Numbered from the stretch's first letter, positions 6,082 through 13,995 are shown. The stretch is 33,322 nt of DNA from DBFJGL01 sp048394785 (GCA_048394785.1 DBFJGL010000011.1:1-33322), one strand, 5' to 3'. The notes: generated by a model from the sequence alone, not told the origin. Numbers and translations: made by a program.

Positions 6082-7208
6082 TTGAGCTGAACGGCGTCGC
6101 AAAACAGTATCTGTACGGCGCGCGCGTGCTCGGTGTTACGGATATGCGCATCGACGACGGCGAGATTATTGCCGTTGTAGGAGGAGAGGGCAGCGGCAAA
6201 ACCACTTTTTTGAAGGTGCTTGCAGGAGTTGAGAGCTGCGAGGGCGAGGTGCTTTTCAACGGCAGTCCCGTCACTCTCAAAACCGACGACGTCATTATGA
6301 TGTTCGACGATATGGCGATGTTTAAGCACAGGTCGCTGAGATACAACGTCGGATATCCGCTTGCGGTGAGGCGCGTAGACAGACGCGAAATCAAAGAAAG
6401 AGTGGACGCGGCGGCGGCTCTTACGGGAGCGGCAGGCGCGTTGGATACGCCTGCAGGTCGTGCGGATATAGAGGATTTGCGGCGGGCGGCGGCGGCAAGG
6501 CTGTTTATACGCGACGCGAAACTTCTTATACTCGACGAACCGTGCAGGGGACTCGACCGCATGCGGGCAAAGGCGTTTTGGAGCGAACTTGCGCCTCTGC
6601 TTCAACAAAAGAAAGAAGAAGGAGTCACGGTTGTTTTTTCCACTTCGGACATAGCCGAAGCGGTGAGCATTGCCGACAGAATAGTCGCGCTGAATGCAGG
6701 CGCGATAAAGCAAATAGGCACGAGGAATGAGCTGTATTACTCACCGTCGAGCGTATGGGCTGCGGAAGCCGTAGACGAAAACTATAACGCCGTTTTTGCG
6801 GAGCTCGGCATAAAAGACGGCAAACCGTTTGCAAAAACGGAATGCGGCGAGATTGATTTATCTTTGTCGGCGCACAAAATACGAGGCGAATACACGGGTA
6901 AAAAAGTCATTTTGGGAGTGCATTCCGAAGACTTTATCAAAGTGAGCGAAGCCGATATGCCCGTCCCGATTAAAGTAAAGTATTGCGAGGGCGCGGGCGG
7001 AGGATATATACTGCACACCGAAAACGGCTGGAAGATTTTGTCGGACGAACCTTGCAAAAGCGTGCGCGCACTGCCCGACGGGAGCAGAGTTTTGCTGTTT
7101 GACAGCCGCAACGAATGCAGTATAATGAAGTATGAAAATAAATCCGATTGCGGAAAAACGAACGCGATAACGGATAGCGCCGATGACGGGGAGCGTAAAC
7201 AAAAATGA
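6078..7208 (+). CDS. Degenerate ABC-type ATPase with MalK-like layout
   Basis: The 376-residue protein follows the MalK/sugar-importer ATPase layout: nucleotide-binding domain about residues 1-230, then a TOBE/OB-like C-terminal region. Walker A is intact (GGEGSGKTT, K41) and so is Walker B (LLILDEP, D153-E154). Other key residues are lost: the Q-loop glutamine is D77 (MMFDDMAMF), the LSGGQ signature position reads ADIED (129-133), and the switch histidine is S190 (FSTSDIAEA). Such a protein should bind ATP but may not form a normal catalytic dimer. There is no permease or binding protein in the window, and the gene is locked by ATGA overlaps between yfbR and ruvC. It could be a partnerless regulatory ATPase, or could serve a permease encoded elsewhere. 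The last 30 residues are hydrophilic and look unstructured. Confidence 0.88.
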   Translation: MIELNGVAKQYLYGARVLGVTDMRIDDGEIIAVVGGEGSGKTTFLKVLAGVESCEGEVLFNGSPVTLKTDDVIMMFDDMAMFKHRSLRYNVGYPLAVRRVDRREIKERVDAAAALTGAAGALDTPAGRADIEDLRRAAAARLFIRDAKLLILDEPCRGLDRMRAKAFWSELAPLLQQKKEEGVTVVFSTSDIAEAVSIADRIVALNAGAIKQIGTRNELYYSPSSVWAAEAVDENYNAVFAELGIKDGKPFAKTECGEIDLSLSAHKIRGEYTGKKVILGVHSEDFIKVSEADMPVPIKVKYCEGAGGGYILHTENGWKILSDEPCKSVRALPDGSRVLLFDSRNECSIMKYENKSDCGKTNAITDSADDGERKQK

Positions 7209-7702
7209 TTATTTTGGGCATAGACCCCGGGCTCGCAACAATGGGTTACGGCGTTATATTTGCGGATAAGGGGACTTTCAAGGCGGTGGATTACGGTGTC
7301 GTGACCACGCCGAAAGAAAAAACGCTTCCTCAGCGGTTGGGACTTTTGGAGGAGGGCGTTCGCGCGCTCATAGAAAAGTTCCGTCCGGACGCCGTTGCGG
7401 TGGAGGAGTTGTTTTTTTCCAAAAACATAACCACGGGTATAGCCGTAGCCGAAGCGCGCGGGGTAATATTGCTCACCGCGGTAAAATCGCTCGGCGACGA
7501 AGTGTACGAGTACACGCCCAATCAGATTAAACAGGCAATGACGGGCTACGGCGGCGCTGATAAGAGGCAGATGCAGCTTATGGTCACCGCGCTTTTGCGC
7601 TTGAAAAGCGTGCCCCGTCCCGACGATGCGGCGGACGCGCTTGCGGTCGCGCTCTGTCACGGGCACACGTCGAGGCTTGCCGGAGCATTCAGAATAAAAT
7701 AA
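7205..7702 (+). CDS. ruvC: Holliday junction resolvase RuvC
   Basis: RuvC is the dimeric endonuclease that cuts four-way DNA junctions after branch migration by RuvAB. The 165-residue protein has the RNase H-like fold motif MIILGIDPGLATMGYG with D7, AVEELFF with E67, and PDDAADALAVA with D141 and D144, the four-acid catalytic set. The length is standard. The start ATG overlaps the stop of the ABC ATPase gene (ATGA), and ruvA follows after 25 bases, so this is part of the same transcript. Confidence 0.96.
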   Translation: MIILGIDPGLATMGYGVIFADKGTFKAVDYGVVTTPKEKTLPQRLGLLEEGVRALIEKFRPDAVAVEELFFSKNITTGIAVAEARGVILLTAVKSLGDEVYEYTPNQIKQAMTGYGGADKRQMQLMVTALLRLKSVPRPDDAADALAVALCHGHTSRLAGAFRIK

Positions 7703-7727
7703 CGCCGAGAGGCGGAGCGGAGTTTAT

Positions 7728-8312
7728 ATGTACGGTTTTATAAGCGGTCGGCTTGCGGATAAATCCGAGGGCAGACTTGTTGTGGAAAACAACGGTATAG
7801 GCTATGAGATAGGAGTCAGCGGAAACACCTTTTTCGACGCGGGAAACGTGGGCGATAACGTCAAAATTTACACCTATCTTTACGTCAGAGAGGATACGTT
7901 TGCGCTGTACGGTTTTTTGCGCAGAGAAGAAAAAAATCTGTTTCTGAAACTCATAGATATAAGCGGCGTAGGTCCCAAACTCGCAATGCAGATTTTGGGC
8001 GGTTATGATTTGAAAACGCTTACCGTGGCGATAGCCGCAGGCGATATAAAGACTCTTTGTAAAATAAAGGGACTTGGCAAAAAGACCGCGGAACTTATCG
8101 TACTCAACTTAAAAGAACAGGCGGCGGAAAGCGTTTCGGGCGCGGAAACAGGTTCTGGCGGAGTGCTCGGAGGCGACGAGGAAGCGGCGGTCAGCGCGCT
8201 TATGTCGTTGGGACTGAGCGGCACGGAAGCGGTGAAGGCAGTCGGCGAAGTCGCAAAGACCGTGACGGGAACGGCGGAGATTATTGCCGCTGTGCTCAGG
8301 AAGATGAATTGA
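7728..8312 (+). CDS. ruvA: Holliday junction DNA helicase subunit RuvA
   Basis: The 194-residue protein carries the three expected parts: an N-terminal OB domain (MYGFISGRLADK to about residue 65), two helix-hairpin-helix motifs (ISGVGPKLAMQIL and IKGLGKKTAELIVLNLK), and, after a flexible acidic linker, the C-terminal domain III (EEAAVSALMSLGLSGTEAVKAV) that contacts RuvB. RuvA tetramers bind the junction and recruit RuvB. The gene sits between ruvC and ruvB with short gaps, and a GGAG-type ribosome site precedes the ATG. Confidence 0.96.
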   Translation: MYGFISGRLADKSEGRLVVENNGIGYEIGVSGNTFFDAGNVGDNVKIYTYLYVREDTFALYGFLRREEKNLFLKLIDISGVGPKLAMQILGGYDLKTLTVAIAAGDIKTLCKIKGLGKKTAELIVLNLKEQAAESVSGAETGSGGVLGGDEEAAVSALMSLGLSGTEAVKAVGEVAKTVTGTAEIIAAVLRKMN

Positions 8313-8352
8313 CAAACAGGCGGTTTATAAGCGCAAAACGAAAGGATAAAGT

Positions 8353-9354
8353 ATGATTGACGACGAAAGAATTATTAGCAGTCTTGAACTCGACGGCGAC
8401 GAAGCGGATATAAGTCTGCGTCCTCGCAGTATGGGAGAGTATGTGGGACAGGCTAAAATCAAGCAAAATCTCGACGTGTATATCACCGCCGCCAAGGCCC
8501 GGAACGACGCGCTCGATCACGTTTTGCTTTACGGACCTCCCGGGCTCGGCAAGACGACGCTCGCGCACGTTATAGCAAACGAACTCGGCGCGCAAATCAG
8601 AGTGACGTCGGGACCTGCCATCGAGCGCGCGGCAGACCTTGCCGCAATTCTCACCAATCTCGAAAAGGGCGACATTCTGTTTATAGACGAAATTCACAGG
8701 CTTAACAGAAATATAGAAGAAGTGTTGTATCCCGCAATGGAGGACTATTATCTCGACCTTGTGTCGGGCAAAGGTCCGATGGCAAGCAGCATAAGACTTC
8801 CTCTCAAAAAGTTTACGCTTATAGGCGCGACGACGCGTGCGGGAATGCTTAGCAGTCCGCTCCGCGACCGTTTCGGTATGATGCTTCGTCTTGAAATGTA
8901 TTCGCCCGCCGAGCTTATGAAAATAGCGCAACGGGCGTCCGCGCTGCTCGGTTTCGCAATAGATGCCGACGCCGCGGAGGAACTTGCGAAACGCAGTAGG
9001 GGAACTCCGAGAATTGCCAACCGACTGTTGCGCCGCGTGCGTGATTTTGCGCAGTACGAGGGGCTTGACAAAATAAATCTTGCGGTCACCAAAAAGGCGT
9101 TGAAGCTTATGGACGTCGACGAATTGGGGCTTGACGCCGTAGACAGATGCGTGCTCGAAGCCATAGTCGATAAGTTCGGCGGCGGTCCCGTCGGACTCGA
9201 TACGCTTGCCGCAAGCACGGGCGAGGAAGCCACAACCATCGAGGACGTGGTTGAACCTTTCCTCATTCAGCTTGGTTTTATTACGCGTACTCCGCGCGGC
9301 AGAGCGTGCACCGACAACGCTTATAAACATCTTGGCAGAGTAAAACCGCAATAA
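8353..9354 (+). CDS. ruvB: Holliday junction branch-migration ATPase RuvB
   Basis: This 333-residue AAA+ motor drives branch migration on RuvA-bound junctions. It starts MIDDERIISSLELDGDE and shows the RuvB-specific SLRPRSMGEYVGQAKIK, Walker A GPPGLGKTTL (K67), Walker B ILFIDEIHRLNR (D112-E113), sensor 1 GATTRAGMLSSPLRDRFG with the arginine finger, and the C-terminal winged helix ending with FITRTPRGRACTDNAY. An AAAGGA site lies in front of the ATG, 40 bases after ruvA. It is the last gene of the operon and is followed by a weak terminator and repeats. Confidence 0.97.
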   Translation: MIDDERIISSLELDGDEADISLRPRSMGEYVGQAKIKQNLDVYITAAKARNDALDHVLLYGPPGLGKTTLAHVIANELGAQIRVTSGPAIERAADLAAILTNLEKGDILFIDEIHRLNRNIEEVLYPAMEDYYLDLVSGKGPMASSIRLPLKKFTLIGATTRAGMLSSPLRDRFGMMLRLEMYSPAELMKIAQRASALLGFAIDADAAEELAKRSRGTPRIANRLLRRVRDFAQYEGLDKINLAVTKKALKLMDVDELGLDAVDRCVLEAIVDKFGGGPVGLDTLAASTGEEATTIEDVVEPFLIQLGFITRTPRGRACTDNAYKHLGRVKPQ

Positions 9355-9366
9355 ATGTGAAATGCA

Positions 9367-9388
9367 GCGCGCAAACGAAGCGCGTTTT
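9367..9388 (+). terminator. Possible weak terminator after ruvB
   Basis: CGCGC (9368-9372) pairs with GCGCG (9380-9384) around a seven-base loop and is followed by TTTTC. It lies 13 bases after the ruvB stop. The stem is short and the T-run modest, so this is a tentative call. Confidence 0.45.
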
Positions 9389-9401
9389 CAAATGTCACTG
9401 C

Positions 9402-9568
9402 GAGCGAAGCGCGGCAGTCCCCTAAGCAGAGGACGGTAACCTATACACGGTAACCCCGCGTGCGATTAAGAGCGAAGCGCGGCAGTCCCCTAAGCAGAGG
9501 ACGGTAACCTATACACGGTAACCCCGCGTGCGATTAAGAGCGAAGTGCGGCAGTCCCCTAAGCAGAGG
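9402..9568. repeat. 68-bp tandem repeat, about 2.5 units
   Basis: A unit starting GAGCGAAGCGCGGCAGTCCCC recurs with an exact period of 68 bases at 9402, 9470 and 9538; the third unit is cut after about 31 bases and has one change (AAGTGC). Each unit contains an ACGGTAACC...CACGGTAACC internal repeat. The GCGGCAGTCCCCTAAGCAGAGG part is related to the palindromic repeats at 1986 and 2220. The rest of 9355-9632 holds no gene, only a small ACAACGGTTGT palindrome near 9590-9600. Confidence 0.9.
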
Positions 9569-9632
9569 GTACGCTTCATATACAACAGCACAACGGTTGT
9601 TAATATGCACTCACACAAACAGGTTAAAAAAT

Positions 9633-10661
9633 ATGGAGCTTAAAACGTCCGATTTTTATTACGATTTGCCCGAGGAGCTGATTGCGCAGATGCCCGTAAG
9701 TCCGCGCGACAGTTCCCGTATGCTCGTTTACGACAGACAGAGCGAAAATATCCAACATAAACATTTTTATGATTTGCCGTCCTATCTGAAAGCGGGCGAC
9801 GTTCTCGTCATCAATAATACGAGAGTCATTCCCGCGCGAATGTTCGGGAGGATAGAGGGCAGGCAGAGCGAGTGCGAAATACTGCTTTTGAAGCGCGTCG
9901 ATTACACGACTTGGGACTGTATTATGCGGCCTGCGCGAAAGGCAAGACTCGGCAACAAAATCAAAATTTCGGACGAACTCGAAGCCGAGGTTACGGGTAT
10001 CGGCGATTATGGGGCGCGTACGCTCAAATTTTCGTTTGACGGAGTGTTTGAGGATATTCTCGACAGAGTGGGCAATATGCCTTTGCCGCCTTATATCAAG
10101 GAGAAATTGAGCGATAAAGAGAGATATCAGACCGTATATTCCAAAGAGGACGGCTCCGCCGCCGCGCCCACCGCAGGGCTTCATTTTACACCCGAACTTA
10201 TGAATAAAATCAAGGGTATGGGCGTCGAGTTTGCAGAGGTACTGTTGCATATCGGGCTGGGAACTTTCCGTCCCGTGAAAGAGGAAAATATCCTCGACCA
10301 CGAAATGCACACCGAGTACTATGAGATTGACCAAAAGAATGCGGAAATAATAAATGCCGCGCTTCGCGAAGGGCGCAGGGTGATTGCCGTCGGCACAACT
10401 TCGGTGCGCGTATTGGAAACCGTCGGTGATGAAAACGGCTTTGTAAAGGCGTGTCGGGGAGATACGAAAATATTTATTTATCCCGGCTATAAATTCAAAA
10501 CTGTCAAAGGTCTTATAACCAACTTTCACCTCCCCGAAAGCACTCTCATTATGCTCGTATCGGCATTTATAGGGCGCGAACAGACTCTTAAAGTGTATAA
10601 TACGGCGGTTGGAGAGAAGTATCGCTTTTTTTCCTTCGGCGATAGTTCCCTCTTTTTATAA
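9633..10661 (+). CDS. queA: S-adenosylmethionine:tRNA ribosyltransferase-isomerase QueA
   Basis: QueA transfers and isomerises the ribosyl part of S-adenosylmethionine onto 7-aminomethyl-7-deazaguanine in tRNA, giving epoxyqueuosine. The 342-residue protein begins MELKTSDFYYDLPEELIAQ and contains the family blocks PRDSSRMLVYDR, DVLVINNTRVIPARMFG, AAPTAGLHFTPEL, HIGLGTFRPVK and GLITNFHLPESTLIMLVSAF. The frame is open further upstream to 9528, but that part is repeat DNA; family alignment sets the start at 9633. The ribosome site there is weak (AGG, nine bases away). Its pathway partner tgt follows after a 434-base repeat-bearing spacer. Confidence 0.95.
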   Translation: MELKTSDFYYDLPEELIAQMPVSPRDSSRMLVYDRQSENIQHKHFYDLPSYLKAGDVLVINNTRVIPARMFGRIEGRQSECEILLLKRVDYTTWDCIMRPARKARLGNKIKISDELEAEVTGIGDYGARTLKFSFDGVFEDILDRVGNMPLPPYIKEKLSDKERYQTVYSKEDGSAAAPTAGLHFTPELMNKIKGMGVEFAEVLLHIGLGTFRPVKEENILDHEMHTEYYEIDQKNAEIINAALREGRRVIAVGTTSVRVLETVGDENGFVKACRGDTKIFIYPGYKFKTVKGLITNFHLPESTLIMLVSAFIGREQTLKVYNTAVGEKYRFFSFGDSSLFL

Positions 10662-10672
10662 GCGGCGCAATA

Positions 10673-11005
10673 CTGCGTCAAGATGCGGCAACCCTCAGTC
10701 ATTTACGGCATAGTAAACTCCTTCGGGTTTTCCTCTCTTTCCTTGTCTTGCTTGCTTCTAAAAAGAGGGAGGGTGCGTCTAAACAATGGTTGTTGGGATT
10801 GAACCGCGTATTGCGGAGCGGCGGATTTCTGCGTTACGCTTCGGATGAACGCTCAGTCACTTAGGGTTACTAAGCTCCTTTGCATTCGCCTTGCGTGCCT
10901 TGAACTTCTTGCTCCGAGAAACCGACAGATTGCACGATGTTGCGACACGGGGATAGAGCCCGCTGCGTCAAGATGCGGCAACCCTCGGTCATTTAAGGTT
11001 AAAAC
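10673..11005. repeat. Pair of 33-bp direct repeats in the queA-tgt spacer
   Basis: CTGCGTCAAGATGCGGCAACC with the following CCTCAGTCATTTA (10673-10705) recurs at 10973-11005 with one A-to-G change; the offset is exactly 300 bases. A looser third version, GCTCAGTCACTTAGGGTTAC, begins near 10852. The interval also holds an imperfect CCTCTCTTT/AAAGAGGGAGG inverted repeat around 10731-10775. The 10662-11095 spacer has no convincing gene and appears to be built of degraded dispersed repeats. Confidence 0.75.
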
Positions 11006-11095
11006 ACGAAGTAAAACGGCGCAAGATATACACAAATGCACTTGCTGAAATCGGCGATAAGCCGTAGACAATAGGATAAACAAAGAGGACATAAT

Positions 11096-12199
11096 ATGAG
11101 ATACGAAATTACGCACGTTTGCAAACAGTCCGGAGCTCGCACGGGGAAAATTTACACCGAACACGGCGTAATAGATACCCCTTGCTTTATGCCCGTGGGG
11201 ACAAAAGCCACCGTAAAGGGACTCGCGCCCGAAGAAGTGGCGGCTACGGGCGCGCAGATTATGCTGTCCAACACTTATCACCTGTACCTTCGCCCCGGTC
11301 ACGAACTCGTTGAAAAAGCAGGCGGTCTGCATAAGTTTATGAATTGGAAGGGCGCGGTGCTTACGGACAGCGGCGGTTTTCAGGTATTTTCTCTCTCGTC
11401 GCTCAGAAAAATCACCGACGAGGGAATGACGTTCAACAGCTTTATAGACGGCAGTAAGCATTTCTTTTCTCCCGAAAAGAGTATGGAAATTCAACGCGCG
11501 CTCGGCGCGGACATCGTTATGGCGTTCGATCAATGCACCGCTCCCGACATAACACACAAAAAAGCTCGCGAGGCAATGGAGCGCACGCTTAAATGGCTCG
11601 ACCGCTGTTCCAAAGTCGAACTTAAAGAACATCAGACAATGTTCCCGATTATACAGGGCAACATATACGGCGATTTGAGGTTGGAGAGTTTAGAGAGGAC
11701 TTTGCCTTACGCAAAATGCGGCATTGCAATCGGCGGCTTGTCCGTCGGCGAGTCTGCGGAAAAAATGTACGAAATGCTCGACGTGCTCAAACCGCATCTT
11801 CCCAAGGAACAGCCGTGCTATCTTATGGGCGTGGGTACCGCCGATTATATTGTCGAGGGCGTCGCGAGAGGAGTGGATATGTTTGACTGCGTGTTGCCCA
11901 CCCGAATAGCTCGCAACGGCACGGCAATGGTCAAAAACGGCTTTTTAACTATACGAAACGCACCGTTCAAAGAGGACTTTGCGCCGATTGAGGACGGTTG
12001 CGACTGTTATGCCTGCCGCAATTATTCGCGTGCGTACATACGTCATTTAATAAAGGCGGACGAGATTATGGGAGGCAGATTACTGTCCATACACAATATC
12101 CGTTTTCTCGAAAGGCTTGCCGCGGATATACGTCAGGCAATCAACGAGGACCGTTTCGGCGATTTCCGCAAAGAGTTTATGGCGCAGTATCAGGGCTAA
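11096..12199 (+). CDS. tgt: tRNA-guanine transglycosylase (queuine/preQ1)
   Basis: Tgt swaps guanine 34 in GUN anticodons for preQ1, the step before QueA. The 367-residue protein has the expected features: VLTDSGGFQVFS with the general acid/base D91, GGLSVGES, the nucleophile D264 in GVDMFDCVLPTR, and the zinc site C302, C304, C307 and H333 (CDCYACRNYSRAYIRHL to SIHN). Length and C-terminus are normal. An AAGAGGA ribosome site lies six bases before the ATG. The 370-bp repeat element begins four bases after its stop codon. Confidence 0.97.
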   Translation: MRYEITHVCKQSGARTGKIYTEHGVIDTPCFMPVGTKATVKGLAPEEVAATGAQIMLSNTYHLYLRPGHELVEKAGGLHKFMNWKGAVLTDSGGFQVFSLSSLRKITDEGMTFNSFIDGSKHFFSPEKSMEIQRALGADIVMAFDQCTAPDITHKKAREAMERTLKWLDRCSKVELKEHQTMFPIIQGNIYGDLRLESLERTLPYAKCGIAIGGLSVGESAEKMYEMLDVLKPHLPKEQPCYLMGVGTADYIVEGVARGVDMFDCVLPTRIARNGTAMVKNGFLTIRNAPFKEDFAPIEDGCDCYACRNYSRAYIRHLIKADEIMGGRLLSIHNIRFLERLAADIRQAINEDRFGDFRKEFMAQYQG

Positions 12200-12203
12200 A
12201 AAA

Positions 12204-12568
12204 CGGCGGCAGTGAGTGTTGAGCAGTATAGCATAAACGGAGAACGTAGGTTTGCGGGAGGGGCGACGCCCCGACAAATAGGACTTGCGCGGTTGATACT
12301 CTGTACAAGGGAGGGCAAAAATTTTGTTCGTACCTTTCGCGAGTGACATAATAAAACCCGTCGCTCCGCCGCGCAATCCGCGAAGTCCCCTACGAGAAAT
12401 AGGAAAAAACCGCGTGTGCTTAAGCGTGGAGCACGCAGTGCGTAACATAACACACGCGGAAGAAGCGAAAATAAAGAAGCGAGTAACATTGCGTCATCAG
12501 GCGCAATCAAACGAGCGCAAAGATTTTCGCGAGGGGGGGGGTGGACTTACGCATTAAGGGTTGCTATA
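12204..12568 (-). repeat. 370-bp structured repeat element, copy 2 (inverted)
   Basis: This is the reverse complement of the element at 2364-2733. The boundary on the tgt side is CGGCGGCAGTGAGTG, four bases after the tgt stop; the other end is TTGCTATA at 12568. Relative to copy 1 it lacks about six bases near GTCACTCG and one C after the T-run, and has two extra C in the C-run near 12530. The hairpin stems are kept. The remaining gene-free sequence up to the yajC promoter (12569-12683) is AT-rich with nothing recognisable. Confidence 0.85.
12404..12459 (-). terminator. Terminator-like hairpin inside the repeat element, copy 2
   Basis: On the minus strand the 9-bp stem CCGCGTGTG/CACACGCGG is followed by six T (complement of A 12404-12409), exactly as in copy 1. 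The stem is perfect in both copies while the interior differs at one position. Upstream on the minus strand there is no gene for it to end. Confidence 0.5.
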
Positions 12569-12683
12569 AAAGAATTCTGCTTGTTAGATAGATTTCTCGC
12601 AAATATAAACTAACTTGCTTGTTGAAGATTAGCATTAAATATGCTTAAATTATGGAGTTTTGCCGTAAACTGCGTTTATTCGG

Positions 12684-12712
12684 TTGCTTTTAAGTCGCAC
12701 ATAGTGTATGAT
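12684..12712 (+). promoter_or_regulatory. Probable promoter of yajC
   Basis: TTGCTT (12684-12689) and TATGAT (12707-12712) are separated by 17 bases. The -10 matches five of six, the -35 only three of six. The position, 45 bases before the start codon, is suitable. Confidence 0.45.
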
Positions 12713-12727
12713 ATGCTAAATAAATTG

Positions 12728-12746
12728 AGCCGCAGGCGTTGCGGCT
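12728..12746 (+). promoter_or_regulatory. Hairpin just before the yajC ribosome binding site
   Basis: AGCCGCA (12728-12734) pairs with TGCGGCT (12740-12746) around a GGCGT loop. The GAGGAG ribosome site starts at the next base. The hairpin could influence yajC translation or protect the 5' end of the message; this is inference from position only. Confidence 0.4.
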
Positions 12747-12757
12747 GAGGAGAAAAA

Positions 12758-13279
12758 ATGTTCGCAAATATTTTGGCTGTAAGTGGACAGCAAATAGCAG
12801 TATATGTCGTCATAGCGGTAGTGCTCGTGCTCTTTATCGTTATGTCCATCGTTCCTCAGAAAAAAAGACAGAAGGAACAGCAGAATATGATGAATTCGCT
12901 CGCGGTGGGCACCAAGATTATGACCATCGGCAGAATGGTCGGCAAAATCACCCAAATCAACAGCGATAATACTCTTATCGTCAACGTAGGAACCGAGAGT
13001 TCCCCCACGCTTATCGTAATCGATAAAAACGCGGTCGGTCTTGTGCTTGAAAACGTCGCGGCTCCCGCGCCTGCGCCTGTCGCGGCAGAGGAAGCAAAGG
13101 CGGAGAAGGAAGAAGTCAAAGAGGAAGTAAAACAGGACGATGAACCCGTGTTTGCAGACGAACCTATTGTAGACGGCGAACCCGTTGCAACCGAAACCGC
13201 AGAGGATAAAGCGGAAGAAGTCGCAAACGAAGAACCCGCAAAGGAAGAAGCAAAGGCTTCCAAAAAGAAGAATAAGTAA
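12758..13279 (+). CDS. yajC: Preprotein translocase subunit YajC with extended acidic tail
   Basis: YajC is the small single-span membrane partner of SecDF in the Sec export complex. The 173-residue protein has a membrane segment at about residues 12-32 (AVYVVIAVVLVLFIVMSIVP), the family motif PQKKRQKEQQNMMNSLAVGTKIMTIGRMVGKI, and the beta-rich cytosolic domain to about residue 98. From residue 100 to the end is an Ala/Pro linker and a low-complexity tail rich in Glu, Lys and Ala that ends KKKNK; most YajC proteins stop at about 90-120 residues. GAGGAG lies five bases before the ATG. A terminator follows, so yajC is probably transcribed apart from secDF. Confidence 0.93.
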   Translation: MFANILAVSGQQIAVYVVIAVVLVLFIVMSIVPQKKRQKEQQNMMNSLAVGTKIMTIGRMVGKITQINSDNTLIVNVGTESSPTLIVIDKNAVGLVLENVAAPAPAPVAAEEAKAEKEEVKEEVKQDDEPVFADEPIVDGEPVATETAEDKAEEVANEEPAKEEAKASKKKNK

Positions 13280-13300
13280 TTGAAAATCTATCGATTTTGC

Positions 13301-13327
13301 AAAAGACGCTCGTCGGGCGTCTTTTTG
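13301..13327 (+). terminator. Rho-independent terminator after yajC
   Basis: GACGC (13305-13309) pairs with GCGTC (13317-13321), extended by an AAAA/TTTT pairing, around a seven-base loop, and runs into TTTTTG. It lies 22 bases after the yajC stop. Confidence 0.78.
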
Positions 13328-13559
13328 TTTTTGCGGCAAATTTACGAACGGCGGTTTATTTGATATAAAGCGGAAGTTCCGCTCGATTTGAAAACGCAGA
13401 GAAATTTTGCGCACCGACTTTACGGCGCGGCGCGGATTTTTAACGAGCGGCTAAGTCGTCGGGCGGACGATAAAAGGAAGTTGCAGTTTATGTTTTATGC
13501 GAATTTGCGGTAAATGCGGGGAAAAGGCATATCGGCGCGTCTGCGGCATAAAATTTAGT

Positions 13560-13946
13560 ATGCGAAACTCAGAAAACGTCAAAAAGGACATATTCGATAT
13601 TGTAAAAGCGGTGCTGATAAGCACGCTGTTCGCGCTTGCGTTCGTGCTCGTATTCGCACTGATAATAAGATGGGCGAACGTGGATGACAGCGCGATTATG
13701 CCGGTAAATATAGTCATAAAACTCGTTTCAATCGTAATCGGCGTGGCAATCGGCTTCAAAAATCCGCAAAACGGCATACTCAAAGGCGCGGCGACGGGGT
13801 TATTTTTTATGTTGCTGACCCTTTTGATTTTCGCTTCGCTCAACGGTTTCAAGGACGTCGGGTTTAATTGGGTGGACTTAATCAGCCTTCCCATAGCGGG
13901 CGGCATTGCCGGAATAATAACCGTAAATCTGAAACACGCTAAATAA
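13560..13946 (+). CDS. Small integral membrane protein, TIGR04086-like
   Basis: From the ATG at 13560 the protein has 128 residues, starting MRNSENVKKDIFDIVKA, with four hydrophobic segments (about residues 14-37, 47-64, 73-92 and 106-123) and a GGIAGIITVNLK ending. This layout and the place between yajC and secD match, from memory, the TIGR04086 (YrzE-like) membrane family of Bacillota, whose function is unknown. An alternative ATG at 13497 in the same frame adds 21 residues (MRICGKCGEKAYRR...) with three cysteines. An AGGAAG site at 13475-13480 is nearer to that start but best spaced for a 7-codon frame at 13490. I prefer 13560 because the family begins shortly before the first membrane segment. 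Confidence 0.75.
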   Translation: MRNSENVKKDIFDIVKAVLISTLFALAFVLVFALIIRWANVDDSAIMPVNIVIKLVSIVIGVAIGFKNPQNGILKGAATGLFFMLLTLLIFASLNGFKDVGFNWVDLISLPIAGGIAGIITVNLKHAK

Positions 13947-13968
13947 AGAAAAACGGATTTCCGACGCT

Positions 13969-13995
13969 CCCCGAGCCTTCAAGCTCGGGGTTTCG
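13969..13995 (+). terminator. Hairpin, probable terminator, after the membrane protein gene
   Basis: CCCCGAGC (13969-13976) pairs with GCTCGGGG (13983-13990) around a six-base loop. The outer CCGA/TCGG can add a few pairs. The T-run is short (TTTC), so efficiency is uncertain. Confidence 0.6.

Noticed and set aside
9402..9568. CRISPR array
   Set aside because: The 68-bp units abut each other without unique spacers, and no cas genes are present.
10853..11632. Minus-strand open frame of 259 codons across the queA-tgt spacer and tgt
   Set aside because: Most of it is antisense to tgt, which is a clear gene; the remaining part lies in degraded repeats.
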